Part shown: in pieces, positions 43,271-54,936 of the stretch
Layout: each line of letters starts with the position of its first letter
Numbering within the stretch: the stretch's first letter is position 1
Source: Rhizopus arrhizus
Taxonomy: Eukaryota > Mucoromycota > Mucoromycetes > Mucorales > Rhizopodaceae
Assembly (NCBI GenBank): GCA_024220505.1
Contig: JAKZZE010000017.1
Location: 620,001 to 684,000 of the forward strand
Length of the DNA stretch: 64,000 nt
Direction of reading: 5' to 3'
The notes under the pieces: model-generated
Told to the model about the DNA's origin: nothing
Database searches by the model: none
The model's input: only the letters and a program-made list of their open reading frames with translations
Position numbers and translations under genes: made by a program

Positions 43271-45769
43271 TATTTATTCTATTACACGTCAAGCAAAATA
43301 AGGTGAAGAAAAAGAAAAGGGGAAAAAAAGAAAGAAAGAAAGAAAGAAAAAAAAAATACATCCAGGGGAGCGGGGAAGAAAGCGTAAAGACGGAAAAAAA
43401 GAAAGCTATGTGATACATACACAATAACTAAACTTTTGTTCCTTTAGTTATTCTTCCATCACAAATAAATAGGAAAGTTAAAGAACAGACTAGGTTTTTT
43501 GAAACTGCTATTTTAACATAAATTTTTACTCAAATTCTGAAAAGTAATTTTCTCACTTTTCTAATTCCATTTCACTTATTCTAGCTTCTTTATAAGCCTT
43601 ACTATGTACACGAGCACGGAAAATAATGTTAATATAGCTAAAAATAGAAGAACAAATCATGTGCAGTAGACAGGATTATTTATGCTCATCAATTTAAAAA
43701 GAATGAACGCCAAGATTGTGAATTCAGATGAATTGCTTCTGAGAATACCAATATTAATGTTGAAGAGAAACTTGATTTCATAATGGAAGGAGAGAAGAAC
43801 TAAAAAGTACAGAGATCTCTTTGCTTGGTGTTAAAAATTGTTCGCCTTGACTGAGCAATTGAAATTACCTGGAAGAAAAAAAAAGAAAGTACTTTCAAAG
43901 TTATTTACAAACGAGTAAACTGCTGAGTTTGTTAATTTGGTGACAACATTTGCAGCTGTGAAAAAAAAACAACGCTAACTGAAGAAGGAGAGTACGAAAG
44001 CATTTGATTTCACCTTAATACTCTTGCTTAAGGCTAATTAAAGGGAGTTAATATAAAATTATCTCAGGTATTAAGCAATATGCAGTAAACATAAGAGATT
44101 TGTTAATATACTATGCAGTTTTTTTATGTATAAGGATTTTATTTGGATGCCGCATTTTGGCTGGTCATCATTAGCATTTTTTAATAACAGGGCTTAAACC
44201 TCACGAACAAGCAAACAAAAAACGACCATGAGGATTGAAACTAGTACTCCCAGGCGAGAGACTAATCCAGCAGAAAGAACTTGGCCATTTCGCTAGGGAA
44301 CTTTGTCCCTAGGCTATGTGGTTTTCCAAAAGGTAACAACTCTACTGCTAAACTGAATGTCGCTTTTTAAAATTATATGTTTTGAAAACAACAGCGACAC
44401 ATTCAAAAATAAATCTTTCAAAAAGTCAGTTTTTGACACATTGCGGGAATATGTAGCTCATCCATTATTTCCTTTTAAGCTGCTCTTTCTTTCACCACAT
44501 TATTTTAAGAATATGAGCAAGGAAATTATTCTGATGAAAATAATAAAACAGGATTTGTGGACATCTAATTGACCAAAAACTGCATGCTCTCGAAAAAGTA
44601 AAGGCCCTACATACACAGTGGAAACAAAAATCGACCAGAATTTTTTTAACAGAACATGGTGCAAATAAACAAATCTAGAAATAAGGTTTCTTGTATGAAA
44701 GAAGCCTTTGAGAAGCAAGCTTACACAGACGTAATAACGCTAGTTTGCTCAAACTGATGTTAAAAGAAATGTTTGGGTGGTTTAGCTCCTATTGATTAAT
44801 CGAATATTTATCTTTGTGCGTTGCAAGGATGAATGAAGCAGGATGGCTTAGCTAGAAGAAGGTTTCCTACAGTCGTTATAGTATAGCTTATGAGAGCAAA
44901 GATAGTAACTGTATTGGGTGCAATCTGTCCACTAGATTTAATTAAAGCTAACTCGAGAACACCAAATTATTTCAAAAAGAGAATGGCTTGACGTGAATCT
45001 GAGCATATAGGCACTATACCGTTAAAAGTCATTAAATCAATTAGATTGACAAGCAAAAAAAAAAAAGGGGGGGGGGACTGAAAGCGTCATGATTTAAAAA
45101 GAAAATGTATGCTTGAAAGCTAATAATAACAAAATAAAGTGGACAATGTGGAATAAGGAATTGATAAAAAAAAAAGATAGGATCATACTGATAAAAGCAG
45201 TGAATTCAAAAAAAGAAGACATGAGTTTCGCTGTCGACATCTATCCAAAACAACGTTGACTAAACAATTCTTTGATAATCATTTTTTTTATATAATAAAA
45301 GAGCCTTAAAGAGTTCCATTATAAACATGTCTTTATTTTTTGCAACTTTATCAACCTCAAGCACTGCGGCTAGTCAATAAAGTCCCTTTAAAAGAATACT
45401 AGAGTAACTAATTGAATGATAGTGAATTAAACAAATAAAAAAATACTGTTAATGTGTTGGTTTGGTAAGTTACAAAATAATCATCGAACTACAAACAGAT
45501 AAGGATCTAGTGTGAATCATTACAAGCTACACAGAATTAATAAGGATAGTTATATATAGCAACTTCATGTGAAATCATAAAAGGTAGTAGAAAGAAATAT
45601 TATGATAACTTTAATGGGTACATGTATGTTTATTTCTTGTCCTTAATATATGCTCTTTAAAAAAAAGATCGAACCACTGCCCATATTAAAAACTGTTTCA
45701 TTATGTTATAAATGTACTTTTAATGTAATGCTGACCTATAAAAAGCCCAAGCTCTACCCATTACTTTTT
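43271..45769. other. Long AT-rich spacer, no convincing gene
   Basis: About 2.5 kb. It contains a GA-rich promoter-like stretch upstream of Ras (43310-43360, repeated gaaa), a tRNA-like stretch on the minus strand (44217-44287), a run of A's followed by ten G's near 45068, and an open frame at 44357-44572 without coding character. I see no supported gene. Confidence 0.55.
44217..44287 (-). other. tRNA-like box A/box B pair with T6 terminator
   Basis: On the minus strand TGGCCAAGTTC (44277-44287) resembles a pol III box A, AGTTTCAATCC (44232-44242) resembles box B with three mismatches to consensus, and six T's follow (44217-44222). The arms do not fold into a tRNA cloverleaf. It may be a SINE or tRNA relic. 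The 15-mer GAGTACTAGTTTCAA recurs at 13738-13752. Confidence 0.25.
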
Positions 45770-48419
45770 ATGGAATTAAAAGTGGATACTCCTTTTTTTT
45801 TTATATTATTAATGCTACTTTCAAGGTCATCGTTTTTATGTTTAACATTGGCACTAGCAGGCTTTTTAAGAGCATTTCAGCTGTATTTATCTTCTACTAA
45901 AGATCTAAGAACTTCTAATGAAAAAGATCATTGGTATTATAAAGGAATGCAAAATCATGCACCAACAAAAGGGATTGATCCTAACTTAATCAATCATGCC
46001 ATTTCATTGCGAGATACAACCGACAAATTGTTTTATTTTGTTCAAGTAAAAAAAACAGGGTAGCTTTATGATAAACAAAGAGATTGACTTGACCTATTGT
46101 GTAGGTGTCTGATCTTCACATATCCAAGTTTCAACCCAAGGGCCATACAGTTCATTTCTTACATTTTCTTCAATCTTCGTTACCTGTGATCAAGTAAAGT
46201 ATCCTTCCATTTTAAGCAACGATATAATAATACTTCTTAAATAGACCAGAGTTTGTTGTAGTCACTGGCGACTTGATTGATGCTAAAGATAAGACAAGAA
46301 TAGTATCAGCTCAATATTTAGAAGAATGGCAAGTGTATAAAGCAGCTGTTGAAGAAGGAGCATTAAATACAACTTGGTACGATATGAGGGGTAATCATGA
46401 TTGCTTTGATACAGTTGGTTGGAAAGCAGACAATAATTTGTATAAAACCTTTGGAAAAAGCGCAGACTTATTGGACGCTGGTAAAGGTGTTTACAGTTGG
46501 AAATTGACTAAAGATTTTGGGGAGTATAACTTTGTTGTTGCAGATGCTTGGTAAGTGAAGAAAGATATGAAATACAAGAGTGTTTCTTATATAGCTTATT
46601 AGTCCAAAGAAGGGTCCTTCACGCCCATTCAACTTCTTTGGTTATTTCACAACGAACACAATGAATAGACTTGCTTCGATTATTATACCAAAAAAATATA
46701 ATCATACATTCTTGGTAAGAAGAAGAAAACTTGCCGTATGTATGCTCTAATACTTTCATAGTTTTCTCATTATCCTACTACAACCTTGTTTACTGGTAAA
46801 TCATCTGATGGGTACACTTTTAAAGATTTAGCAACGCACTTTAGCGCATATTTTTGTGGTCATTTGCACAGACTCGCAGCTGGTAATAGGAACTATCTTA
46901 TTCAGCAACAATTTATCTTAAAATTCATCTTTTAGGCATGGGTGATACATTGAAATCGTATTATACAAGTACCGATTCTTTGGAGCTAGAATTATCGGAT
47001 ATGAAAGACCACGGATCTTACAGAATTATTGCAGTAGACCATGACTTGATCTCCTTTGTCGATGTCGATTTGCCTATATCACAAATACCTACCGTTCAGA
47101 ATGAAGATGAGATAGTGCCCTTAACAAAGGACGGCAGAATTATTTGGCCTTCCATAAAAATTCACCCAGCACCCGTTGTACTGATAACAAACCCAAAAGA
47201 GTCCAAGTATATTTTACCGACAAAAGAGCCCTTGGAGCTCATCCGTAAAAGCACGCATATTCGGTTCTTAGTATTTTCTGAACATGAGCATACACAATTG
47301 AAGATCAAAATATTTGTAGATGGTATACGCCATCCTTTCTCCTCCCAATTTGTAGGAAATGATGGCTTGCCTCTTTGGACTTCTATTTGGGAACCCAGCG
47401 ACTTTGATGATTTTGAAACGCACACGATTAGTATTGAAGTGACAGCACCCGATGGACAAATAGGTACGGGTGATGTTAGTTTTAGAATGGATGATATGAG
47501 AGTTAAGATTCATGGAGGTGTTGGCGAATGGATTACTTGGATGAATATATCTAGTTTGGTAAATAAGATACATACGTTTACCTTTTCCTTTTTTTCTTTT
47601 CAACTTATAATTTCTCTTCTCTGGTAGCTTCGATCTCTATGTATATTTACCATGGTCATGATGATATTAGCTATACTGGCACCAAAGATATATAATGATT
47701 ATGAAGAACAACGTCTCGTTAGCCAAGCTACAAGTTTAGAAAATAGACTTTTACTTTATGTTCATGAGATTGATTGTGGGATTTATCCAAGCATTTATGC
47801 TTCCATTCACAAGCAAGTATACATCTGGACCCATCGATTTTTACAATTTCCCAAAACACAACCCAGGGCATGGTATGTTTGTTTTGTGCTTTTATTAGCC
47901 CTTCTTGATTTGCCTTGGTTTCGGGCAGAGTTCATACCTTCAGGGAAATATCGACATAATGAAGGAATGGGATACTTTTATTTGTGGGGTCTTTATTTCA
48001 GCGATAAGCAATGGATTCCTGTGGATACATGGTTATATGCCATCTTTGAATTAACTTTCACAGTTGGCGTTTTTATTTTATATTTTGTTTGGAAATCTTC
48101 TGATTTGCACCTATTTCAATGTAAGGGGTTACATGAAGAAAAGAAATCAGGGCCATTCTTGTACACTCGACTATGGTTTCAGCCATTTGTCGTCATATAC
48201 CTTCTTTGGCGTGCTATAGGTTTAGTGGACCTTGCTTGGTGGTATGGCGGTGTATGGCCAACCCTAGTGTTTAACCTATTGGTATGGTGGCTAGTCGCTG
48301 TTGCATGTTTTCTTTTTTTTGGTAAGGATGGTATTGTTCCTTTGATCAAGTCAAAACAAAACGGAGAAATCATTGCTCCACACCTTGAAATATGTCACGC
48401 TTGCTCTCGTGAACAATAA
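45770..48419 (+). CDS. TMEM62-like transmembrane metallophosphoesterase
   Basis: Seven exons (45770-46045, 46105-46193, 46245-46550, 46603-46714, 46762-46882, 46936-47558, 47628-48419) give 772 residues. One helix at the N-terminus (FFFILLMLLSRSSFLCLTLA) is followed by a calcineurin-like phosphoesterase domain: VSDLHISKF, VVTGDLIDAKDK, RGNHDCF, SHYPTTT and CGHLH supply the DxH, GDxxD, GNH(D) and GHxH metal ligands. A beta-rich region comes next, then a C-terminal block of four to five helices (FTMVMMILAILAP, WYVCFVLLLALLDLPWF, WLYAIFELTFTVGVFILYF, FVVIYLLWRAIGLVDLAW, LVFNLLVWWLVAVACFLFF). This is the arrangement of TMEM62, a poorly understood ER or endomembrane phosphoesterase. It is convergent with the kinase gene, stops 37 bp apart. 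Confidence 0.88.
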
Positions 48420-48456
48420 TAATGTAATGTGAATAAATAGAAAAAAAAAAGCTTTA

Positions 48457-50769
48457 TTATTGATACTTTTTCTTTGACACTGTCTTTCTCTTTTTTGGAG
48501 CTGGTATATGAGCAGGTTTATCAAGAACACCGTTTAATTCATTTAATATTGTTTGTTGAATACCAGGCGATTCTAGCCAAGATAGGATTTCAACTGCTGG
48601 TCTTCGATCAAACGGTTCTGATCTTAGACACATGCTCAAAAGTGCCCTGCAAGTGATGCCTGGCACCTCACGATTTATCAAAGCACGTATATTGTAATCA
48701 TCCTCAAGTGTTTCACGCAGCCCTTTAAGATCTGTATCGAATATGCCAGGCCACGGTTCCATTCCTGAAAGCATCTTCCAAACAAGCGCACCTAGTGCAA
48801 ATATATCTTCTGCAGCAGGATCAATTAAATAAGGAAAGAGCGAATGATCGTTACGATTTCGTGGTAAGGTCTTTATGGATCTATAAAACCGATATCCGTG
48901 ATCTGGCTTGGCCATAACAAAAGGTAAGCTTTTACACCATATAATAAGCTCTTCTGCAGTTTTTGGCTTCACTTCATCTCTATAGATATTCATTTCATCC
49001 GAATCGACCCACCATTTGGCAGCATCTTTTGGATCAAAAAAGACTGCTTTTCCAAAATCAATCAAAAACAAATCAACACCAAAACTCCCATCTTCAAGCG
49101 GTTTAAGATTCTTTGAATTGACCATGAAATTAACAGTGGATATATCACGATGAGCGATATTGAATTCATGAATGGTGCTAATAGACCTTAGTAATTGCGT
49201 AATCATATGTAGTCTTTGATGTGCTGATAGTTTGGGGTGTAGTCTCAAGAATTGCTTAAGAGTCATTTCATACCGCTCCATGGTTATGCCTATCACCTCT
49301 GTTCCGTCGTCTTTCCAAATGATTTCTTTTACTAGACCTATATGGTTTCTGTTTCGTAATGTAGAATAGCTCACTATCTCGTTTATACGTTGCGACACTG
49401 TGGATCGTTGAAAGGTTTGAACAACTGTCTCATTGTCTATAAAATAAACCTTCTTAAAATATCCTTCTGCGTCAGCCTCTCTATTTGTTCCATTTTTGTA
49501 TTTTTCATTATAAACAGCATCTATGTTTAATTTTATACAAACTAAAAAAAAAAAAAAAAAAAGAGGTTAAGTAAAAAGAGTCAATCTTTTTTCAATTTAC
49601 ATTCTGCAAGCTCTTTCCAATAACGAGAAAAGTTGGATGAAATATCTTGCATAAAGCAATTCTTCTTTTTATACGATGTATGGTTGTCATCTATCTTTTC
49701 TTCTTTATTACGTTTTCTATAGGTAAAGAGAGAGAGAGTACTTGTTAATTTTTTATAAGATCAAACTTTACTTCTTTTTGTACCTTTCTCGTATATATTG
49801 GCTTTGTGAACCCATTCTATACCCAGAAATAGCATTTGTTACATATTCATCATAACATAACGTAAGAAAATCCAAGCATGAACCCATAATGGCATTAATA
49901 AACTGACGTGTCATCTCATTGAATCTGGCTGTTTTTATATCATCTTTTGTATTAAATATAATTTTCTTCACTGTTGAAAATGGGTCGTTAAATAAACAAT
50001 TTACTAGGCTTTTGGATACTATGCGTTTGATTGTATCTGTTCTGGCGATCCTTACTTTGATCCAGCCTTCAAAACGGCCAGTCTCAGGATTATTCTCAAA
50101 ATGATGAAATTTCCCCAAAGGATGAACGACTGCAATATCGGCTGTTATTATAACGGTCTCTGTGTCGTCCTCAAAAGGCACTGTTTTGGTGTTGAAAAAT
50201 AGAACAAGGATAGAGTTCACATTGTCTCTAGCCTCCAATAGCATTTCTCTACCACTGTTCACAAACAATCGATGCAAAGGTCGTCCTTTGTCTTCTTTTA
50301 ATGCTTCTAAAAGAGAATAGTGTACTTGCAATGAATCCTGTTGAATGTTAACTGTGTACATCTGGCTGTATAATTATAAAGATTAGTTTTATATTCATCC
50401 ACTTTGATAACTTTTACACGTGCCTTTCTTTTCGAAGTGTCATAAATTCATAAATAGGTGTATCGCAATTTTCTTCTAACACTTGATCCGAGCTATCAAC
50501 TTATAGATTTAGTTTTACGATAAAAGCATTCATGTTTTTTATTTTACATACGCGTCTTCTTTTAGTGTTTCATAGAATGGAATTTTTTGTAGATCAGTTT
50601 TAAATTCTTCATAAGAACCGTAACCAGAACTAAACAACTTTGTTTCAATTTCTTTTAGTGTAAGCAGGTGTTCCAAGCTTTCTTTTTTTGAGTATATTTT
50701 GTCTAGAGCATTTATTGATTTACGAATAAGATTAGTATCCAAATTAGTGTGTTCTTTGTTCATGTTCAT
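48457..50769 (-). CDS. FunK1-like fungal protein kinase with large N-terminal domain
   Basis: Five exons (50552-50769, 50420-50492, 49772-50361, 49601-49716, 48457-49541) give 693 residues. The catalytic part is in the last 360 residues: HRDISTVNFM is the catalytic loop (Asp about residue 465), LIDFGKAV the DFG (about 494), then DIFALGALVWKMLSGMEPW and R-R-P. HRDIS, with a long N-terminal domain and a downstream WW/WxxS region, is typical of the FunK1 family of fungal kinases; a glycine loop is not obvious, which is also usual in that family. The N-terminal 330 residues (FVNSGREMLLEARDNVNSIL, TIKRIVSKSLVNCLF) have no family I can name. The tail is Lys-rich (KKRKTVSKKKYQ). The ATG lies only 30 bp after the stop of the upstream USP-like gene on the same strand. 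Intron 4 contains an A20 tract. Confidence 0.75.
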
Positions 50770-50799
50770 AATTGATCAACAAAAAAGAAAAAAGGGAAT

Positions 50800-52876
50800 T
50801 TAAACTTTTTGATAAAATGCATCCAGGACGCAGTCACTCTGAACACTATTTCTTTTTATTTTGTTTGCATCAGCAGTAATTTGAAACATATTTGGTTTAT
50901 GAAACTTGTCTTCTTGCTTCTTTTTCACTTTCTTCATTTTTCCAGTGTCATACTCAAGGTCATAATAATCAACCCTTTTCCTTTTAGACTTGAGCTTCTT
51001 TAACAAGACTTTTCTTTGGGTCTCTACAGTTGTTCCGATGTCATCATCCCAAGTACCAATATTGTCTTGAAATTGATTATCTGATGTTTTTGCAAGCAAA
51101 ACTTCCTTTACTTGAGAACTCTTGCTTTGCTCATTTTCCTTTTCAATCAGGTTTTGAAGTTTATCTCTTTTAGATCTCATATTTTCATTATGGCTAACAA
51201 CAATAGCAGCTTTGTTTTCAACCGTTTCTTTTTTGTTTGCCTCTTCAAGTGCTATTTTAAGCTGCTCTGCCCTCTCATTTTCTTCTTCATTATCGCTTTC
51301 ATGTTTAATATACATTATTTCACCTTCATCTTCAGCTTCAGTTTCCTTTTCTTGTCTTATTTCAACTTCATTCTTCTCTTCAACCGACTTCACATTGACT
51401 TTAGCCGGCTCTTTTTTCTCTCGTTTCACAGGATCAGGCACAATATTATAAAAGAGCATAGAAGCCTTTTCAGCCAATAATCTATTTACACTCACTTGCT
51501 GTACATTTTCATTATCCATGCAATACCAAATTCCATTTGAGCTTTTCACATAGGATACATAATGCCCATTGTGCAAACTCTCTCCTGTATGAACAATCAC
51601 TGCATATAATTCGTATTTCAACTTGACGTGATCCACTTCAGATTCTGTAACTGTTCGCTTTATATCCAATACTTGCTCAAATTTGATATATTTGCTAATC
51701 TTGCTGCTATCAGTCGAATTGAACCGCTTTAATTGAATCGCAAGTACTTTAGGTGGTCTATATATACTTTTTTCTCCTTCAAAATCACCTTCATGCTGAC
51801 AGCTTTTATAAAATTAAAACTTATGTTGACTCTTCAAAAATAGAGCTTGCTTACCTTGAGCATTCAGTTTTCATGCTTACTTGCTCTTTAAAATGCTTTG
51901 TCAAACAACGTTCAAGCGAACTACACTGCAGAAGATCCAAACTTAAATCCATCATAAAATCATATTTGTTGTCTAATTTGTTGCATGCTGGACATCGAAC
52001 TTTATTCTGTATGTACCCTCCAAACGTTTGACATAAGGCTGTGGTTTGCTGAACAAGTTTGTCTTTAGATCTAACATCATTCTTATGTTATTTCCATTAG
52101 ATATGCAACGGCTTCAATTGTTTACCCTTTTTCCAGTATAAGAGAGCTTTGAATCTGGTCAAAGAAATATTTCCAAACATTATAGACATCTTTTGTAGTG
52201 GCATTTCTCATTTCTAATCAAAGAATATTAACAAAGTGTCTTTTGTTAATACAATCAAACATACGTTTTATCTTTCCAGCAAACACTCTAGGCTGCAATG
52301 TGTATGTTTGGCCTTTTAAAGCTGTTCTAATGTGATCTTCAACTGCGCAAGCAAAACAATGCTCTTGGCTTGCACCTAAGAGTAAAAGAAAATATTCATA
52401 AGGCTTTGTCTGTCAAGTGGAAAAAAAAATATCTTACAGTTTGAGCTGTGCCTTCTTTCCATACAATAATTTGCGAGTACAGGGGTATAAGTAAGTATTT
52501 GTAGAACGGCGTTGAGTGATGAAAGTTGACCAAGATCTTTTAAACCAGGACCAATAGGATGAATATTTAACCAACCAAAATTAAGCTTATCTGAAGAAAA
52601 CAATACTTTGGATGGAGACTCAAATCCATTAACATCTATTTTGTCCAACATGTTATTATTGTCTTCATTTTTGTTGTAAGCCGAAGAAGCATAAACAACG
52701 TCTGTTCCACCGTTGATAGGTGTAAATTTTTGTTTAAAGAGCTCTAATTTTTGATCAACATAGCGAGATTTTCTAAATTTGATGCTTCTGTTCAATAAAC
52801 TTTCAATATTATTCTTTTGTACTGGGTTCTTGTTCTTATTGAATATTTTGTTGAACTGATCATTATTTTTTGTCAT
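50800..52876 (-). CDS. USP-family protein lacking the catalytic cysteine (pseudo-deubiquitinase)
   Basis: Five exons (52438-52876, 52265-52375, 52126-52213, 51855-52070, 50800-51802) give 618 residues. The Cys box GLKDLGQLSSLNAVLQIL aligns with the canonical G-L-x-N-L-G-N-T-C-F-L-N-S-V-L-Q: the catalytic Cys is replaced by Ser (codon 52520-52522) and NT by QL. The next block is also altered (TTKDVYNVWKYFFD in place of a QEDAHEF-like motif). The CFAC...CP.C fingers (CFACAVEDHIRTAL; CPACNKLDNKYDFMMDLSLD), the PPKVLAIQLKRFN block and the His box HNGHYVSYVKSSNGIWYCMD are intact. The layout is close to Ubp36/USP36/42. The Lys/Glu-rich C-terminal 250 residues are coiled-coil-like. A catalytically dead ubiquitin-binding role is inferred. 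The ATG of the kinase gene follows 30 bp after the stop. Confidence 0.85.
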
Positions 52877-53740
52877 TCTGTTCAAGAGTAAAGAGAGTAT
52901 GAAAATTTTGTCTTGTCAAAAAAAAAAAGGTCACTTCAATCAATTGTGTGACAGTAAGCGGAACTAAAGGCTGGAAATCATGACTAGTCTGATTTCCAGC
53001 ACTTTTCATATTGGACAACTAAACGATGAAAGATAGTATGTATTTTAAGTTTATATTCTTTAATATTTATGCTGTTTAAAGGAGTATTTCGTTTGAAAAA
53101 AAAACAATGTTGAATATTTTGAAAAAAGGCAACACTTAGTATAATATTTACATTAAGTCCTATTGTAAGATATGTATCAATTTTATCCTCAAATTTTTTA
53201 AACGATTTACTTTAAAAGGTAATACAAAAATGGTTTAAGGCAGCAAATATAGTAAATGAAGTAGTTAATTGAATAAGAAGTTTAGGTCTTATGAAGGGAG
53301 TAGTCTGAAAACAATTGCTACACATGTATTTAAAAAATATATTCTTTGTTTGTAGTGCAGAAAGCTTATATTTATCCATTAGTAAAGCTCTTACATATCC
53401 AGTTAATCAATAAAGAGCTGTCAATAACAATATCATTCAACGATTGATAGTTTTATATTAAATTATATCAATCTTGATGTTTTATTCTGTAAGGCATTAT
53501 ACCTTATTCTACTTGTGACAAGAGCAAGCTTTTTATTCTAGCAGTAAGATATCCTTATCAATACATTGACATGACTTTTATTCAGGTGAATCTTTGGTTC
53601 TTTAGATTATCTTAATTTACTTGTTTATTTGTACAGTTCATTCAATGTGTTGGTCACGTCACGAAACGGCACTTGAATAAAACTCTTGCAAAAAACTAAC
53701 AATTTTATTTTTCCTACTTTCCTTTTTCTTTAAATTTACA
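52877..53740. other. Divergent promoter spacer
   Basis: Between the USP-like gene (minus) and the UEV gene (plus). AT-rich, no gene seen. Confidence 0.6.
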
Positions 53741-54403
53741 ATGGCACAAGGTAACGCATGGTTTTAAAAATGAAACGTGCATGGACCTTCTTTTTGTTTC
53801 ATGTTTCCCAACTCTCAAATCATAAACTAATTTAATATGTTTATAGTTCCTCGTAATTTTCGTTTATTAGAAGAATTAGAAAAAGGAGAAAAAGGTCTTG
53901 GAGATGGTGCTTGCAGTTATGGATTGGCAGATGACGATCTTTTAATGCACAACTGGCATGCTACTATTCTTGGTGCTCCTCATGTAAGTTATAGACTATA
54001 AAGCGACGTTTTTATAACTTTGTAAATAGTCTGCTCATGAAAATCGCATCTACAGTTTAACAGTTTATTGCGGAGACAATTATCCTAATCAACCCCCATC
54101 TTTTCAATTTGTTTCAAGGATTAACTTACCCAGCGTTAATCCTCAAAATGGAAAGGTAAATTCAGTTTGTTTTAAAGAAAAGTAAACAAAGCAATAACAA
54201 TAAAAATAGGTTGAACCTAGTCGTTTACCATGTCTTGCTAACTGGAGAAGTAATTATACACTTGAAACCGTATTGACTGAATTGAGAAGGTAAACAATAA
54301 AGAAAATATGGGATGTTGTGTTAAACAACTTTAAATTTTCTATAGAGAGATGGCCACAGTGGGTAGAAAACTGCCCCAACCTCCTGAAGGTACAACTTTT
54401 TAA
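53741..54403 (+). CDS. MMS2: Ubiquitin-conjugating enzyme variant (Mms2/Uev1)
   Basis: Five exons (53741-53750, 53847-53983, 54030-54155, 54210-54289, 54346-54403) give 136 residues, the usual length for Mms2 (137). The first exon is ten bases (Met-Ala-Gln plus one base). [19 protein letters not shown], then [34 protein letters not shown] and [20 protein letters not shown] are standard UEV blocks. The HPN motif and active cysteine of true E2 enzymes are absent, as in all UEVs. Mms2 pairs with Ubc13 to build Lys63 ubiquitin chains in error-free DNA damage tolerance. Introns are 46-96 nt. Confidence 0.95.
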
Positions 54404-54753
54404 ATAAAAGTAAATTCAATTGTATTTTATTGCTACGGAGTCTTAAATTACAGTGATTTTGCATTATGGTCGGAAGGCTCGGGACATTGCCATGGCAATT
54501 TGTATTTTTGCCTCTCCTTAAACTGTGCCTGTGAATTTGTTGATGGTCGATAGAAAAGAGAAACAAAGCTTAAAATGTGATTTAAAGCATGATAATGATA
54601 TAAACGAGTTTATTTCGATTTCATAAGTTAAAGTTTTGATTCTTTAGAGATAAACTAAAGAGGGGTTACTAAGAAGAGCAAAGGTATGGCTATATACAGC
54701 AATGAACCACCGAAAAAAGTGGACATAGTAAGAAATAAAACAGAGCTTTGTTA
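54404..54753. other. Spacer, 3' flanks
   Basis: No gene seen. It is the 3' flank of two convergent genes. Confidence 0.5.
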
Positions 54754-54936
54754 CTAAGCTTCAATAAAATTGATGTTGTTCTCCACGGCAAGATCAGAAC
54801 CTCTTTTTCCACTACGATAATTAATGCGAGCGTCATGTATCAATGGGCTTGCCACTAGTTCCACATCAAAAATAGGTGATGATTGTACTAATAACAAGAA
54901 TAATAAAACCAAAGAAACAAAGATGGGTAAGTTCAT
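54754..54936 (-). CDS. Small secreted peptide precursor candidate (60 aa)
   Basis: An uninterrupted 60-codon frame. MNLPIFVSLVLLFLLLVQSS is a clear signal peptide, then VASPLIHDARINYRSGKR, GSDLAVENNINFIEA and the stop. The Gly-Lys-Arg (SGKR) is a dibasic Kex2-type processing site, so a mature peptide of about 15 residues or one preceding the site could be released. This layout, signal, short pro-part and dibasic site, resembles fungal peptide hormone or effector precursors, but the frame is short and could be chance. No homology is claimed. Nearby AATAAA-like hexamers follow the stop. Confidence 0.45.
   Translation of the reverse strand: MNLPIFVSLVLLFLLLVQSSPIFDVELVASPLIHDARINYRSGKRGSDLAVENNINFIEA

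Noticed and set aside
44215..44290. A tRNA gene on the minus strand
   Set aside because: Box-like motifs are present, but the T arm and acceptor stem do not pair; kept only as a low-confidence tRNA-like stretch.
44357..44572. 71-codon plus-strand frame in the Ras upstream spacer
   Set aside because: Low-complexity Phe/Lys/Ser composition, no splice-linked neighbours and no recognisable motif.
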